DNA of 64,000 nt from Rheinheimera baltica DSM 14885. Lineage in GTDB: Bacteria > Pseudomonadota > Gammaproteobacteria > Enterobacterales > Alteromonadaceae. The stretch's first letter is position 1; each line of letters begins with the position of its first letter. The notes beneath the pieces were generated by a model. It searched no databases, was not told the origin of the DNA, and worked only from the letters and a program-made list of their open reading frames with translations. The position numbers and the translations under genes are program-made. Shown piece by piece: positions 47,006 to 55,003 of this stretch. The DNA lies in assembly GCF_000425345.1 (NCBI RefSeq), contig NZ_KE384352.1, positions 110,659 to 174,658 on the forward strand, written 5' to 3'.

Positions 47006-47688
47006 TGACCAAGATTGCTTTGCTTTGCTCTACCGGAGCAGCAGTTGCTAAGTACAGCTTTAAGCAGGACGCTACAGCTGCAGTAGACATGGTTATTACT
47101 GACCGCGACTGCGGTGCCGCTGCCTTGGCCGACATGTTAAATGTACCCCTAATTCAGTTAACCTATACTGACAGAGCAGCCTTTTCGGCAGCGTTGTTAC
47201 AGTTACTGCAAGAGCATTGTATTGATTATTTAGTTTCGTTTTATACCCGTTTACTTGCGGAGCCTTTACTGAGTGCTTATCAGGGACGTTTATTAAACTT
47301 TCATCCGTCTCTACTGCCTGCTTGTCCTGGTCAACATGGTTTTGAAGACACTATGCGTTCCGGTGCCTTGTTTTTTGGCAGTACGGTGCATTTGATCGAT
47401 GCGGGTGTTGATACCGGTAAACCGGTAATTCAGGTTGTGGCAGCAAAAGATCCCCGGCAATCTGTGCAGCAGCATCGGCATCAGGTATTTGCTCAACAGT
47501 GTGCCAGCTATAGTCAGCTAATTAGATGGTTGCGTCAAAGTCGGCTGCAAGTTGATGAACATGGCGTAAGTATTTCCTCAGCGACGTATGAGGGCAGCCC
47601 AAACAAAGGGCTGTTATCTGTACCAACACTTGATGACACTGCGACGGCGGTTTATCAGAGCATTTTATGCCAGAGTAACAATTTATGA
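47005..47688 (+). CDS. Sugar N-formyltransferase (Fmt-like)
   Basis: The 227-residue protein has the formyltransferase core LLNFHPSLLP with Asn98 and His100, and GVDTGKP with the catalytic Asp near 136. It transfers formyl from N10-formyl-tetrahydrofolate to an amino group. At this size it lacks the tRNA-binding domain of Fmt, so an amino-sugar is the likely acceptor, as for VioF or WlaRD-type enzymes. I start it at GTG 47005, which shares its G with the wbqC stop (TAGTG) and has GGAG at 46993-46996. A GTG at 46999 is also possible. The DegT enzyme at 43879 would supply the amine. Confidence 0.82.
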   Translation: MTKIALLCSTGAAVAKYSFKQDATAAVDMVITDRDCGAAALADMLNVPLIQLTYTDRAAFSAALLQLLQEHCIDYLVSFYTRLLAEPLLSAYQGRLLNFHPSLLPACPGQHGFEDTMRSGALFFGSTVHLIDAGVDTGKPVIQVVAAKDPRQSVQQHRHQVFAQQCASYSQLIRWLRQSRLQVDEHGVSISSATYEGSPNKGLLSVPTLDDTATAVYQSILCQSNNL

Positions 47689-49796
47689 CTTTAACGTGTC
47701 ACCTTAGCGAAAACGCATTGGACCATGTGCGTTTTGATGAGGTTTCTAAGCGCTGGAACCCTACGGGTGACCATATTGCTATTAATCTGCCTATAAAGAA
47801 GGCTGGCTGGTATAGCCTGGATGGCCAGCTGCAGGTACATAGCAAACAGCATAGCTTAATGCTAATGACGGACAATGGCGTGTGCATTATGCTGCCACTG
47901 ACCAGAAAAGGTTTGTTGGTTGATGTGTTTTATTTGCCTGCCAACGTGCAACGTGTCTGGTTACAACTTGAAGGCCAAAAACTAAGCGTGGCGCATTGCA
48001 CTATAACAGTGTCAGCAATTGGTGCGGTCAAGCGTTTATGGCGTATGGCGCGGCGTGTGGCATTGACGTATGTCAGGCAGCCAGCGGCACAGAGGCGTAT
48101 CGCTACATTACATTGGTATTCATTGTGTGCGGGGCTGGAGCCTTGTTATCGCAAAGTGTCGCAGTTGCGCCAGTGGAGTGCTGAAATTCCTTACTCCCGC
48201 TGGCAAGAGCTGAATGAACACGACACGCCAGCGCAGCATCGACGTGCCCGGCGCTTACTACAAAAGCAGCAGAATATTGTTGTTGTGGTTTACGGCGACA
48301 ACAGTATTGCACAGTCCTATTGGCAAAGCAGTGTAAACAGCGTGTTTGTACAACAATGGACGTCGGCATCGGTTCAGGTTCTGTTGCCAGTAGGCATAGA
48401 TGCGCTGGACTCTTTGCCTGAAACGGTGCAAATAACCACTGCCGACAGGCTTAAAAATCTGCCATCGAACACCGCGTTATTATTACTTCGTGCTGGTGCG
48501 ATATTGTCACCTCGTGCGTTGGCTTGGTGGCGTATTATGGCCAATAGTGAAACCTTTAGTTATAGCGATCATGATTATTTCACTACTGAACGTTGTTTGC
48601 CGCAATTTAAACCGGACTGGTCATTAGAGCTACTGCGTAGTACCCATTACATCGGCGATGTGGTTGGCGTTAGTGCTGGCCTATTGGCTAAGTCTGGCTG
48701 GTTGGAGGCAGACTGGCAACAGTGCACTGCAGGGCAGCACCTGGTACTGCGTTTAGCTGAGCAGCTATTGCCAGCACAGCAGCCTGAGCACATTTCGGCA
48801 GTGCTGTGGCATGATTTGCTAGCGCCGGGTGGCCCATCGCCAGAGCCGGTGCAACAGCATTTAAACCGATTAAATATTCGTGCTGAAGCCCGAACAGCAA
48901 GAGACAACACAGTATGGGTAGACTATGCGCTTAGCGCAACGCCGTTGGTAAGTATTATCATTCCAACCCGCGATATGCTGCACTTATTGGCCCCTTGTGT
49001 GAACAGTGTGCTTGAGCAAACCCAGTATCCGGCATTTGAAATTGTTATTGTCGATAACCAGAGTACTTGCCCCGATACGTTAGCCTATATGCAACAACTT
49101 AGTACCGACCCCAGAGTGACTATTTTACGTTACGATCAGCCCTTTAACTATGCGGCAATTAACAACTATGCCGTTGAGCAGGCCGCGGGTGAACTGATTT
49201 GTTTATTAAATAATGATACTGAGGTGATTACGCCACAGTGGCTGGGGCAGATGGTAGGCGTACAGTTGCAATCGAACGTTGGTGCCGTTGGGGCACGATT
49301 ACTTTACTCAAACAGAACGGTGCAACATGCCGGTGATGCAGTAGGCCCGGGTGGCTGTGCTGACCATATGCATAGTGGTATTGATGAGCACGATGCAGGC
49401 TATATGCGCCGGGCGGTAGCAACCCAAGAGTTGTCTGCTGTAACGGCGGCATGTTTATTGACACCAAAAGCACTGTTTCAGCAACTTAATGGACTTAACG
49501 CCCGGCAGCTTGCTGTGGCATTCAACGATGTTGATTATTGCTTGCGTGTAAGAGAAGCTGGCAAACGCGTGGTATATACGCCACATGCACAGTTGTATCA
49601 CCATGAGTCAGTGTCGCGCGGTAAAGATGATACCGATGAGAAAGTCCGCCGTACCCGCGCTGAAGCCGATTATATGCGCCAACGTTGGGCGCATATAATG
49701 CAGAATGACCCTTTTTATAATCCCAATCTGAATTATGCCAGGCCCGATTTTACCCTAGGGCGCGAACAAAGAGTAAAAGCACCATGGCAGCGTTAA
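47685..49796 (+). CDS. GT2-family glycosyltransferase with degenerate second domain
   Basis: The 703-residue protein has a beta-rich N-terminal ~110 residues. A region at about 200-360 contains FSYSDHDYFTT and FKPDWSLELLRSTHYIGD, typical of the first GT2 domain of rhamnosyltransferase-like two-domain enzymes, but its nucleotide-binding opening is eroded. The C-terminal GT2 domain (about 420-690) is intact: SIIIPTRDMLHLL, IVDNQSTCPDT, FNYAAINNYA, and the LLNNDTEV metal motif. It probably has one working active site. It overlaps the formyltransferase gene by 4 bases and the next gene by 13. Confidence 0.8.
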   Translation: MTLTCHLSENALDHVRFDEVSKRWNPTGDHIAINLPIKKAGWYSLDGQLQVHSKQHSLMLMTDNGVCIMLPLTRKGLLVDVFYLPANVQRVWLQLEGQKLSVAHCTITVSAIGAVKRLWRMARRVALTYVRQPAAQRRIATLHWYSLCAGLEPCYRKVSQLRQWSAEIPYSRWQELNEHDTPAQHRRARRLLQKQQNIVVVVYGDNSIAQSYWQSSVNSVFVQQWTSASVQVLLPVGIDALDSLPETVQITTADRLKNLPSNTALLLLRAGAILSPRALAWWRIMANSETFSYSDHDYFTTERCLPQFKPDWSLELLRSTHYIGDVVGVSAGLLAKSGWLEADWQQCTAGQHLVLRLAEQLLPAQQPEHISAVLWHDLLAPGGPSPEPVQQHLNRLNIRAEARTARDNTVWVDYALSATPLVSIIIPTRDMLHLLAPCVNSVLEQTQYPAFEIVIVDNQSTCPDTLAYMQQLSTDPRVTILRYDQPFNYAAINNYAVEQAAGELICLLNNDTEVITPQWLGQMVGVQLQSNVGAVGARLLYSNRTVQHAGDAVGPGGCADHMHSGIDEHDAGYMRRAVATQELSAVTAACLLTPKALFQQLNGLNARQLAVAFNDVDYCLRVREAGKRVVYTPHAQLYHHESVSRGKDDTDEKVRRTRAEADYMRQRWAHIMQNDPFYNPNLNYARPDFTLGREQRVKAPWQR

Positions 49797-50740
49797 GCAC
49801 ACAAGATGTGATTGTGATTGAGGAGCGGCCGAACCCAAGTTCAGATTTTTTTGTGCTGCCGTATTTAACCCTGCACAGCGCCAATGTGCAGCGCTACACC
49901 TTTGCGCAATTGGCAGAGCCTGAAGCGTTGGTTGGTAAAACACTGATATTTGTGCGTTATATCCCCGCGCCATGGCGTCAGCTTATAGACACGGTTGCAG
50001 ATAAAATCGGCCAGATTGTGCTGTTTATCGACGATGATGTACTAGACCCGGCAGCCAGTGTCGGCATGCCGTGGCGATATAGGCTTAAGTTATGGCGTTT
50101 AAGTTATAGAGCCGTGCCGTGGTTAAAACACCATGCTGCACAATTATGGGTGGCTAATTCGTATTTAGCGCAAAAGTATCATCACTGGCAGCCACATACT
50201 TTGCAAGCGATGCCTTTGGCGTTAGCACCACAGGTGCCTGTGACACTGTTTTATCATGGCTCTTCATCACATCAGGCTGAAGCGCGTTGGTTATTTCCCA
50301 TTGTGGCTGATGCGTTAAAGGCGGTACCGGCACTTAATTTTGAAATTATTGCAGATAAAAAAATTGCCCGCTTATACCGGGGGCTGCAAAAAACACATGT
50401 ATTACAGCCTATGTCATGGCCCAGTTATCAGGCGCTGTTGCAGCGACAACGCTATGATATTGGCTTAGCACCGTTATTGCCTTTGCCGTTTAATCAGGCG
50501 AGATCGGTAACTAAGTTTTTTGATATTACGCAAGCCGGTGCGGTAGGTATTTATGCCGAAAGCCCTATTTATCAAGCTGTGCAGCAAGATAAAAGTGGAA
50601 TACGTCTGCCTATGCAGCCGCAGTTGTGGCGCGATACGATAGTGTCTCTGGCTAATGATAATCAGCGCAGGCTGCAATTGCTTGATACAGCCAAACAACA
50701 GGTGCGTCAATGGCCCGATGCGGTAGCGCAAGATGACTAA
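49784..50740 (+). CDS. Putative GT4-like glycosyltransferase
   Basis: The 318-residue protein has no recognisable N-lobe signature except FVRYIP and LFIDDDVLD. Its C-lobe resembles GT-B enzymes: FYHGSSSHQAE, LNFEIIADKK, and IGLAPLLPLPFNQARSVTKFFDITQAGAVGI, which aligns with the donor-binding region of GT4 proteins. It overlaps neighbours by 13 and 8 bases. It may add one sugar near the reducing end, since it is flanked by the Kdo-transferase-like gene (inference). The glycosyltransferase call is moderately sure. Confidence 0.65.
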   Translation: MAALSTQDVIVIEERPNPSSDFFVLPYLTLHSANVQRYTFAQLAEPEALVGKTLIFVRYIPAPWRQLIDTVADKIGQIVLFIDDDVLDPAASVGMPWRYRLKLWRLSYRAVPWLKHHAAQLWVANSYLAQKYHHWQPHTLQAMPLALAPQVPVTLFYHGSSSHQAEARWLFPIVADALKAVPALNFEIIADKKIARLYRGLQKTHVLQPMSWPSYQALLQRQRYDIGLAPLLPLPFNQARSVTKFFDITQAGAVGIYAESPIYQAVQQDKSGIRLPMQPQLWRDTIVSLANDNQRRLQLLDTAKQQVRQWPDAVAQDD

Positions 50741-51758
50741 TCACTACTTGACGGTGAGCCGGGCATTAGCCAATACACCCGGTTTAGCGGCATTTTTGGG
50801 GGCACCTGTACGCTATTTGCCCGCTTGGTGTTGTTGGCCTGTAAACACCAAACAACACACCATGCTGGCATGGGGCCGCAAAGCTTCTGCTGAAAAAGCG
50901 GAAAAAGTGGCGCAGCGTTGCAATATAGCCATGTGCTATTTAGAGGACGCGTTTTTACGCTCGGTAGGACAAGGCTTTGATTCCGCTCCCTGTGGCTTGG
51001 TAGTGGACGATGTGGGTATCTATTACGATGCCAGATTGCCGTCAAAGCTGGAGCAACTGATTGTTGCCGATATCACTGCAACAGAACGCACTGAAGCAGA
51101 GACACTGCCAACATTGTGGCAACAGCATCGGGTATCAAAGTATAATAACGGCCAGGATTATAAGTTGTTGGTCGAGCAGCCCTATGTATTGTTAATTGAT
51201 CAAACATTAAATGATGCCTCCGTAGCATGCGGTTTAGCCAGTGCAGAAAGCTTTGCCAACATGCTGCAATTTGCTAAAGAGACTTTTGCCGGCCATAAAC
51301 TAATTGTTAAAACACACCCTGATGTGGTGGCTGGCAAAAAGCGCGGCTATTTAACCGAGTTAGCGCCAGCCGCGCTGGAAGGCGTGCAGCTGGTGTCGGA
51401 AAAGCTGCATGTGGTCGCGTTAATAGAGCATGCTAGTGCGGTGTTAACGGTAACGTCTCAGGTTGGCTTTGAGGCGTTAATGTGGCAAAAGCCGGTCTAT
51501 GTGTTTGGTATGCCATTTTATGCCGGATGGGGGTTAACCCATGACATGCAGCAATCACCACAACGGCGCCAGTTGTTGCGCCAGCAAACCACAGAAGTTG
51601 ATATTGCGCGTTTGGCTTATGCAGCGCTTATTCGCTATGGTCGCTATATCTTAGTAGAGACTGAGCAAGCCTGTAGTTTTTATCAGCTACTTCAGCTGCT
51701 AGGCAAGGGCAGAGCGGATGCTGAACGTCCAACACGCAGACTGTCGACATTACGTTAA
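50733..51758 (+). CDS. KpsC-like (half-length) beta-Kdo transferase domain protein
   Basis: The 341-residue product corresponds to one of the two GT modules of the capsule protein KpsC (usually about 675 residues). Visible signatures are AWGRKASAEKAE, YLEDAFLRSVGQGFDSAP, VDDVGIYYDA, IVKTHPDVVAG and VYVFGMPFYAGWGLT. KpsC modules add beta-linked Kdo to the phosphatidylglycerol-type capsule anchor. A single module suggests that only one ulosonic-acid linkage is made, perhaps with the CMP-sugar from the cassette at 4722-7705 (inference). No KpsS, KpsM or KpsT is in the window. It overlaps the preceding gene by 8 bases. Confidence 0.8.
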   Translation: MTNHYLTVSRALANTPGLAAFLGAPVRYLPAWCCWPVNTKQHTMLAWGRKASAEKAEKVAQRCNIAMCYLEDAFLRSVGQGFDSAPCGLVVDDVGIYYDARLPSKLEQLIVADITATERTEAETLPTLWQQHRVSKYNNGQDYKLLVEQPYVLLIDQTLNDASVACGLASAESFANMLQFAKETFAGHKLIVKTHPDVVAGKKRGYLTELAPAALEGVQLVSEKLHVVALIEHASAVLTVTSQVGFEALMWQKPVYVFGMPFYAGWGLTHDMQQSPQRRQLLRQQTTEVDIARLAYAALIRYGRYILVETEQACSFYQLLQLLGKGRADAERPTRRLSTLR

Positions 51759-51813
51759 ACCGCGTACAATTGCCGCTAATTGCGTTACTTTTTCGTTAGG
51801 ATACTGAAGTTCT

Positions 51814-52368
51814 ATGATTATTAGGTTGTTTGATATTGTGTTGTCGTTAACTGGTTTAATAGTGGCGTCGCCGCTGTTGGTTGTGTTGACCCTTATTGGC
51901 TTGTTTGATACGGGGGCACCAATATTTTGCCAACAGCGTGTAGGGCGGAATAAACGCCCTTTTACGTTAGTAAAGTTTCGCACTATGAAAAAAGATACGT
52001 CACATGTAGCCAGTCATTTAGCTGATGCGAATGCGATAACGCCTTTTGGTGGTTTTTTGCGTAAAACCAAATTAGACGAGTTGCCGCAGTTATGGAATGT
52101 TTTGTGGGGACAAATGAGTTTAGTTGGCCCGCGCCCGTGTTTGTTTAACCAGCAGGAGCTAATTGCTGAGCGTGAGCAGCGCGGCGTGCTGGCGGCGCGT
52201 CCTGGCATAACCGGTTTGGCACAGGTTAGCGAAATTGATATGTCTACACCGGTCTTGTTGGCGCAAACAGATGCTGCAATGCTGGTTAACTTAACGTTAA
52301 AACATTACTTCAAGTATATTTTGATGACTGTGGCTGGAAAAGGCAGCGGCGACAGGGTTAAACGTTAA
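51814..52368 (+). CDS. Small phosphoglycosyl transferase (PglC/WcaJ C-domain type)
   Basis: The 184-residue protein is a monotopic phosphoglycosyl transferase, which starts repeat units by moving sugar-1-phosphate onto undecaprenyl phosphate. It has one re-entrant hydrophobic segment (about 3-30), QQRVGRNKRPF, LVKFRTMKKDT near 52, and the catalytic Asp-Glu in KLDELPQLWNV. SLVGPRP and ARPGITGLAQV follow. It lacks the large N-terminal membrane domain of WcaJ. It is the last gene of the long array, with 55 bases before it and a noncoding stretch after it. The sugar may be the product of the WbpM route (inference). Confidence 0.9.
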   Translation: MIIRLFDIVLSLTGLIVASPLLVVLTLIGLFDTGAPIFCQQRVGRNKRPFTLVKFRTMKKDTSHVASHLADANAITPFGGFLRKTKLDELPQLWNVLWGQMSLVGPRPCLFNQQELIAEREQRGVLAARPGITGLAQVSEIDMSTPVLLAQTDAAMLVNLTLKHYFKYILMTVAGKGSGDRVKR

Positions 52369-52667
52369 GTTCGAACTGCTTTTCTGCTGGTCTGCAGCAT
52401 AATATACGTTATTGTAAATACTAAACTGAGCTATTAAGCCGTAATTCAGCTATTGGTGATAAAACAGTGCTATGTCGCTGACACAGCAACCGGACGAACG
52501 TGTTAATTTGTTTCTGATTTGTGTGCTTAAAACTAAAGCAAACAGCGTTAAGCGGTTTTTTACAACAGGGCATTAATGTTATCATTGCTGCATTATCAGC
52601 AATGCCACTCTACCCTGAGACAGTTGTGTTAGTTAACCATGTAGCAGTTTCCGCTTAAGGACATCAG
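52369..52667 (+). other. Intergenic region before ugd-galU
   Basis: These 299 bases carry no convincing gene. An 8-bp perfect inverted repeat lies at 52583-52604. A TTTACA at 52559-52564 followed 15 bases later by TATCAT (52580-52585) is a poor-spaced promoter candidate. No ops/JUMPStart element and no clear intrinsic terminator were seen. A new transcription unit probably starts here. Confidence 0.5.
52583..52604 (+). repeat. Perfect 8-bp inverted repeat upstream of ugd
   Basis: CATTGCTG and CAGCAATG flank a 6-base loop (CATTAT). No T run follows, so it is not a standard terminator. It could be an operator or an mRNA leader hairpin about 65 bases before the ugd start. Function is unknown. 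Confidence 0.5.
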
Positions 52668-54017
52668 ATGAAGGTTACCGTTTTTGGCATAGGATATGTC
52701 GGGTTAGTGCAGGCTGCAGTATTAGCTGAAGTGGGCCATCACATTGTATGTGTTGATGTGGACGCTGACAAAGTTACGCAATTGCAACAAGGTGTTGTAC
52801 CTATATATGAGCCTGGTTTGGCCTCTTTAGTAGAAGCCAATGTAAAGGCTGGCCGGTTAGAATTTACTACGGACGCCGCTGCGGGCGTTGCACATGGTGA
52901 TGTGCAGTTTATTGCAGTGGGCACTCCGCCTGATGAAGATGGTTCGGCTGATCTAAAATATGTGCTGGCTGTTGCTAATACTATCGCGCAGTTTATTACA
53001 ACACCTAAGGTGATCATTGATAAGTCGACTGTGCCGGTAGGCACTGCCGATAAAGTAAGGCAAGTCATTATAGACGTGCTGGCGCAGCGCGGACAGCAAG
53101 TAGAGTTTGACGTAGTGTCAAACCCTGAATTTTTAAAAGAAGGCGCCGCAGTTTCTGATTGCATGCGGCCAGATCGTATTATTGTTGGTACCTATGATGA
53201 ACGGCCTAAAGACGCTATTCGTGAGCTTTATGAACCGTTTAACCGCAATCATGAAAAATTAATTTTTATGGATGTTCGCTCCGCTGAGCTAACCAAGTAT
53301 TCCGCCAATTGTATGCTGGCGACAAAAATATCCTTTATGAACGACATGGCTAATTTGGCTGAGCTTCTTGGCGCTGATATTGAAGCCGTGCGAAAAGGGA
53401 TTGGCTCAGATCCTCGAATTGGATATCACTTTATCTACCCGGGCTGTGGCTATGGTGGGTCGTGTTTCCCTAAAGATGTACAAGCGTTAATTCGTACAGC
53501 GGAGCAGCAAGGGTATAAACCTGAAATGTTGTACGCGGTAGAAGCGGTAAACCAGCGTCAAAAATTGAAATTAATCCAATTAGTGCAGCGCCATTTTGGT
53601 AACGATTTGCAAGGCTACACATTTGCAGTTTGGGGTTTGAGCTTTAAACCTAAAACTGATGATGTGCGCGAAGCAAGCAGCCGGGTATTGCTAGAACATT
53701 TATGGCAAGCGGGCGCAACGGTGCAGGCCTATGACCCTGAAGCGATGGAAGAGATACAGCGCATTTATGGCGTGCGGGACGACCTTACGTTAGTTGGCAC
53801 GAAAGAAGCGGCACTAAAAGGTGCAGCTGCCCTTATTATTTGCACGGAGTGGCAGCAATTTAAGGCACCAGACTTTGATTTTATCAAAGCGCAGTTGGCG
53901 GTGCCGGTGATTTTTGATGGTAGAAATTTATTTGAGCCAGAACGCATGCAGCGTAAAGGTTTTACATACTACGGTATTGGACGCGGTGAGAGTGTAAAAA
54001 AGCATGATAAACCTTAA
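52668..54017 (+). CDS. ugd: UDP-glucose 6-dehydrogenase, TuaD/RkpK type
   Basis: The 449-residue enzyme makes UDP-glucuronate from UDP-glucose. It has [16 protein letters not shown] at the start, [33 protein letters not shown], and the catalytic Cys266 in [21 protein letters not shown] follows. It belongs to the longer subfamily distinct from the 389-residue enzyme at 14007. It overlaps galU by 14 bases, so UDP-glucose formation and oxidation are coupled. A GGA-containing ribosome-binding site (AAGGACATCAG) precedes the ATG. Confidence 0.95.
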   Translation: MKVTVFGIGYVGLVQAAVLAEVGHHIVCVDVDADKVTQLQQGVVPIYEPGLASLVEANVKAGRLEFTTDAAAGVAHGDVQFIAVGTPPDEDGSADLKYVLAVANTIAQFITTPKVIIDKSTVPVGTADKVRQVIIDVLAQRGQQVEFDVVSNPEFLKEGAAVSDCMRPDRIIVGTYDERPKDAIRELYEPFNRNHEKLIFMDVRSAELTKYSANCMLATKISFMNDMANLAELLGADIEAVRKGIGSDPRIGYHFIYPGCGYGGSCFPKDVQALIRTAEQQGYKPEMLYAVEAVNQRQKLKLIQLVQRHFGNDLQGYTFAVWGLSFKPKTDDVREASSRVLLEHLWQAGATVQAYDPEAMEEIQRIYGVRDDLTLVGTKEAALKGAAALIICTEWQQFKAPDFDFIKAQLAVPVIFDGRNLFEPERMQRKGFTYYGIGRGESVKKHDKP

Positions 54018-54909
54018 TAAAGTGAGAAAAGCGGTAATTCCGGTTGCAGGGCTTGGCACCAGGATGCTGCCAGCAACCAAGGCTATTCCAAAAGAAATGC
54101 TACCAGTGGTAGATAAACCCTTAATTCAATATGTTGTACAAGAGTGTATTGCTGCCGGAATTAAAGAGATCATACTGGTAACGCATTCGTCAAAAAATAG
54201 CATTGAAAACCATTTTGATAAGAGCTTTGAATTAGAGTCGATGCTGGAAAAGCGCGTAAAGCGCCAGTTGTTGGAAGAAGTACAGAATATTTGCCCTAAA
54301 GACGTCACTATTATGCATGTGCGCCAGGGCGAAGCGAAAGGGCTTGGACATGCGGTGCTGTGTGCAAGACCGTTAGTTGGTGATGTACCCTTTGCCGTAG
54401 TATTGCCAGATGTATTAATTGACGGCTACGACAGTAACTTAAAACTAGACAACCTGGCGCAAATGTGTGCAATGTTTTCTGATACTGGCACTAGCCAGGT
54501 GATGGTTGAGCCGGTTGCGATGGAGAGTGTCAGTAGTTATGGCGTGGCGGATGTAGAAGGCCACAGCTTACTGCCATCAAACTCTGTTAACATGACGGCT
54601 ATTGTTGAAAAACCAGACGTTGAAGATGCACCGTCAAACCTTGCCGTGGTTGGCCGTTATGTATTTACGTCATTAATTTGGGAAGCACTTGAGTATACGC
54701 CGATGGGCGCGGGTGACGAAGTGCAACTGACTGATGCGATTGCCATTTTAATGAAACAACAACCGGTTAATGCTTACCATATTGTCGGACGCAGCCATGA
54801 TTGTGGTAACAAACAAGGCTATTTACGTGCTTTTGTTGAATATGGTCTGCGGGATAAGCACCTGGGTGCAGAGTTTAGGCAATGGTTGCTGGCAACACTA
54901 AGTCCGTAG
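54004..54909 (+). CDS. galU: UTP-glucose-1-phosphate uridylyltransferase
   Basis: The 301-residue enzyme makes UDP-glucose. It matches GalU throughout: [20 protein letters not shown] at residues 15-34, [34 protein letters not shown] and IVEKP. The start overlaps ugd by 14 bases, and the two probably form an operon that feeds glucuronate synthesis. Confidence 0.96.
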   Translation: MINLNKVRKAVIPVAGLGTRMLPATKAIPKEMLPVVDKPLIQYVVQECIAAGIKEIILVTHSSKNSIENHFDKSFELESMLEKRVKRQLLEEVQNICPKDVTIMHVRQGEAKGLGHAVLCARPLVGDVPFAVVLPDVLIDGYDSNLKLDNLAQMCAMFSDTGTSQVMVEPVAMESVSSYGVADVEGHSLLPSNSVNMTAIVEKPDVEDAPSNLAVVGRYVFTSLIWEALEYTPMGAGDEVQLTDAIAILMKQQPVNAYHIVGRSHDCGNKQGYLRAFVEYGLRDKHLGAEFRQWLLATLSP

Positions 54910-55003
54910 TGACTTATGTATTAGGGGAAAGTGGCTTAACCCGCTATAATGTGGGTTTTGCTTGTTCTGCTAAATAAGCGTTAATTACTTTTTGGAGTTT
55001 GGC

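Noticed and set aside
54945-54950. Perfect TATAAT before the WbpM-type gene
   Set aside because: There is no acceptable -35 at 16-18 bases, so it is mentioned with the gene but not listed as a promoter.
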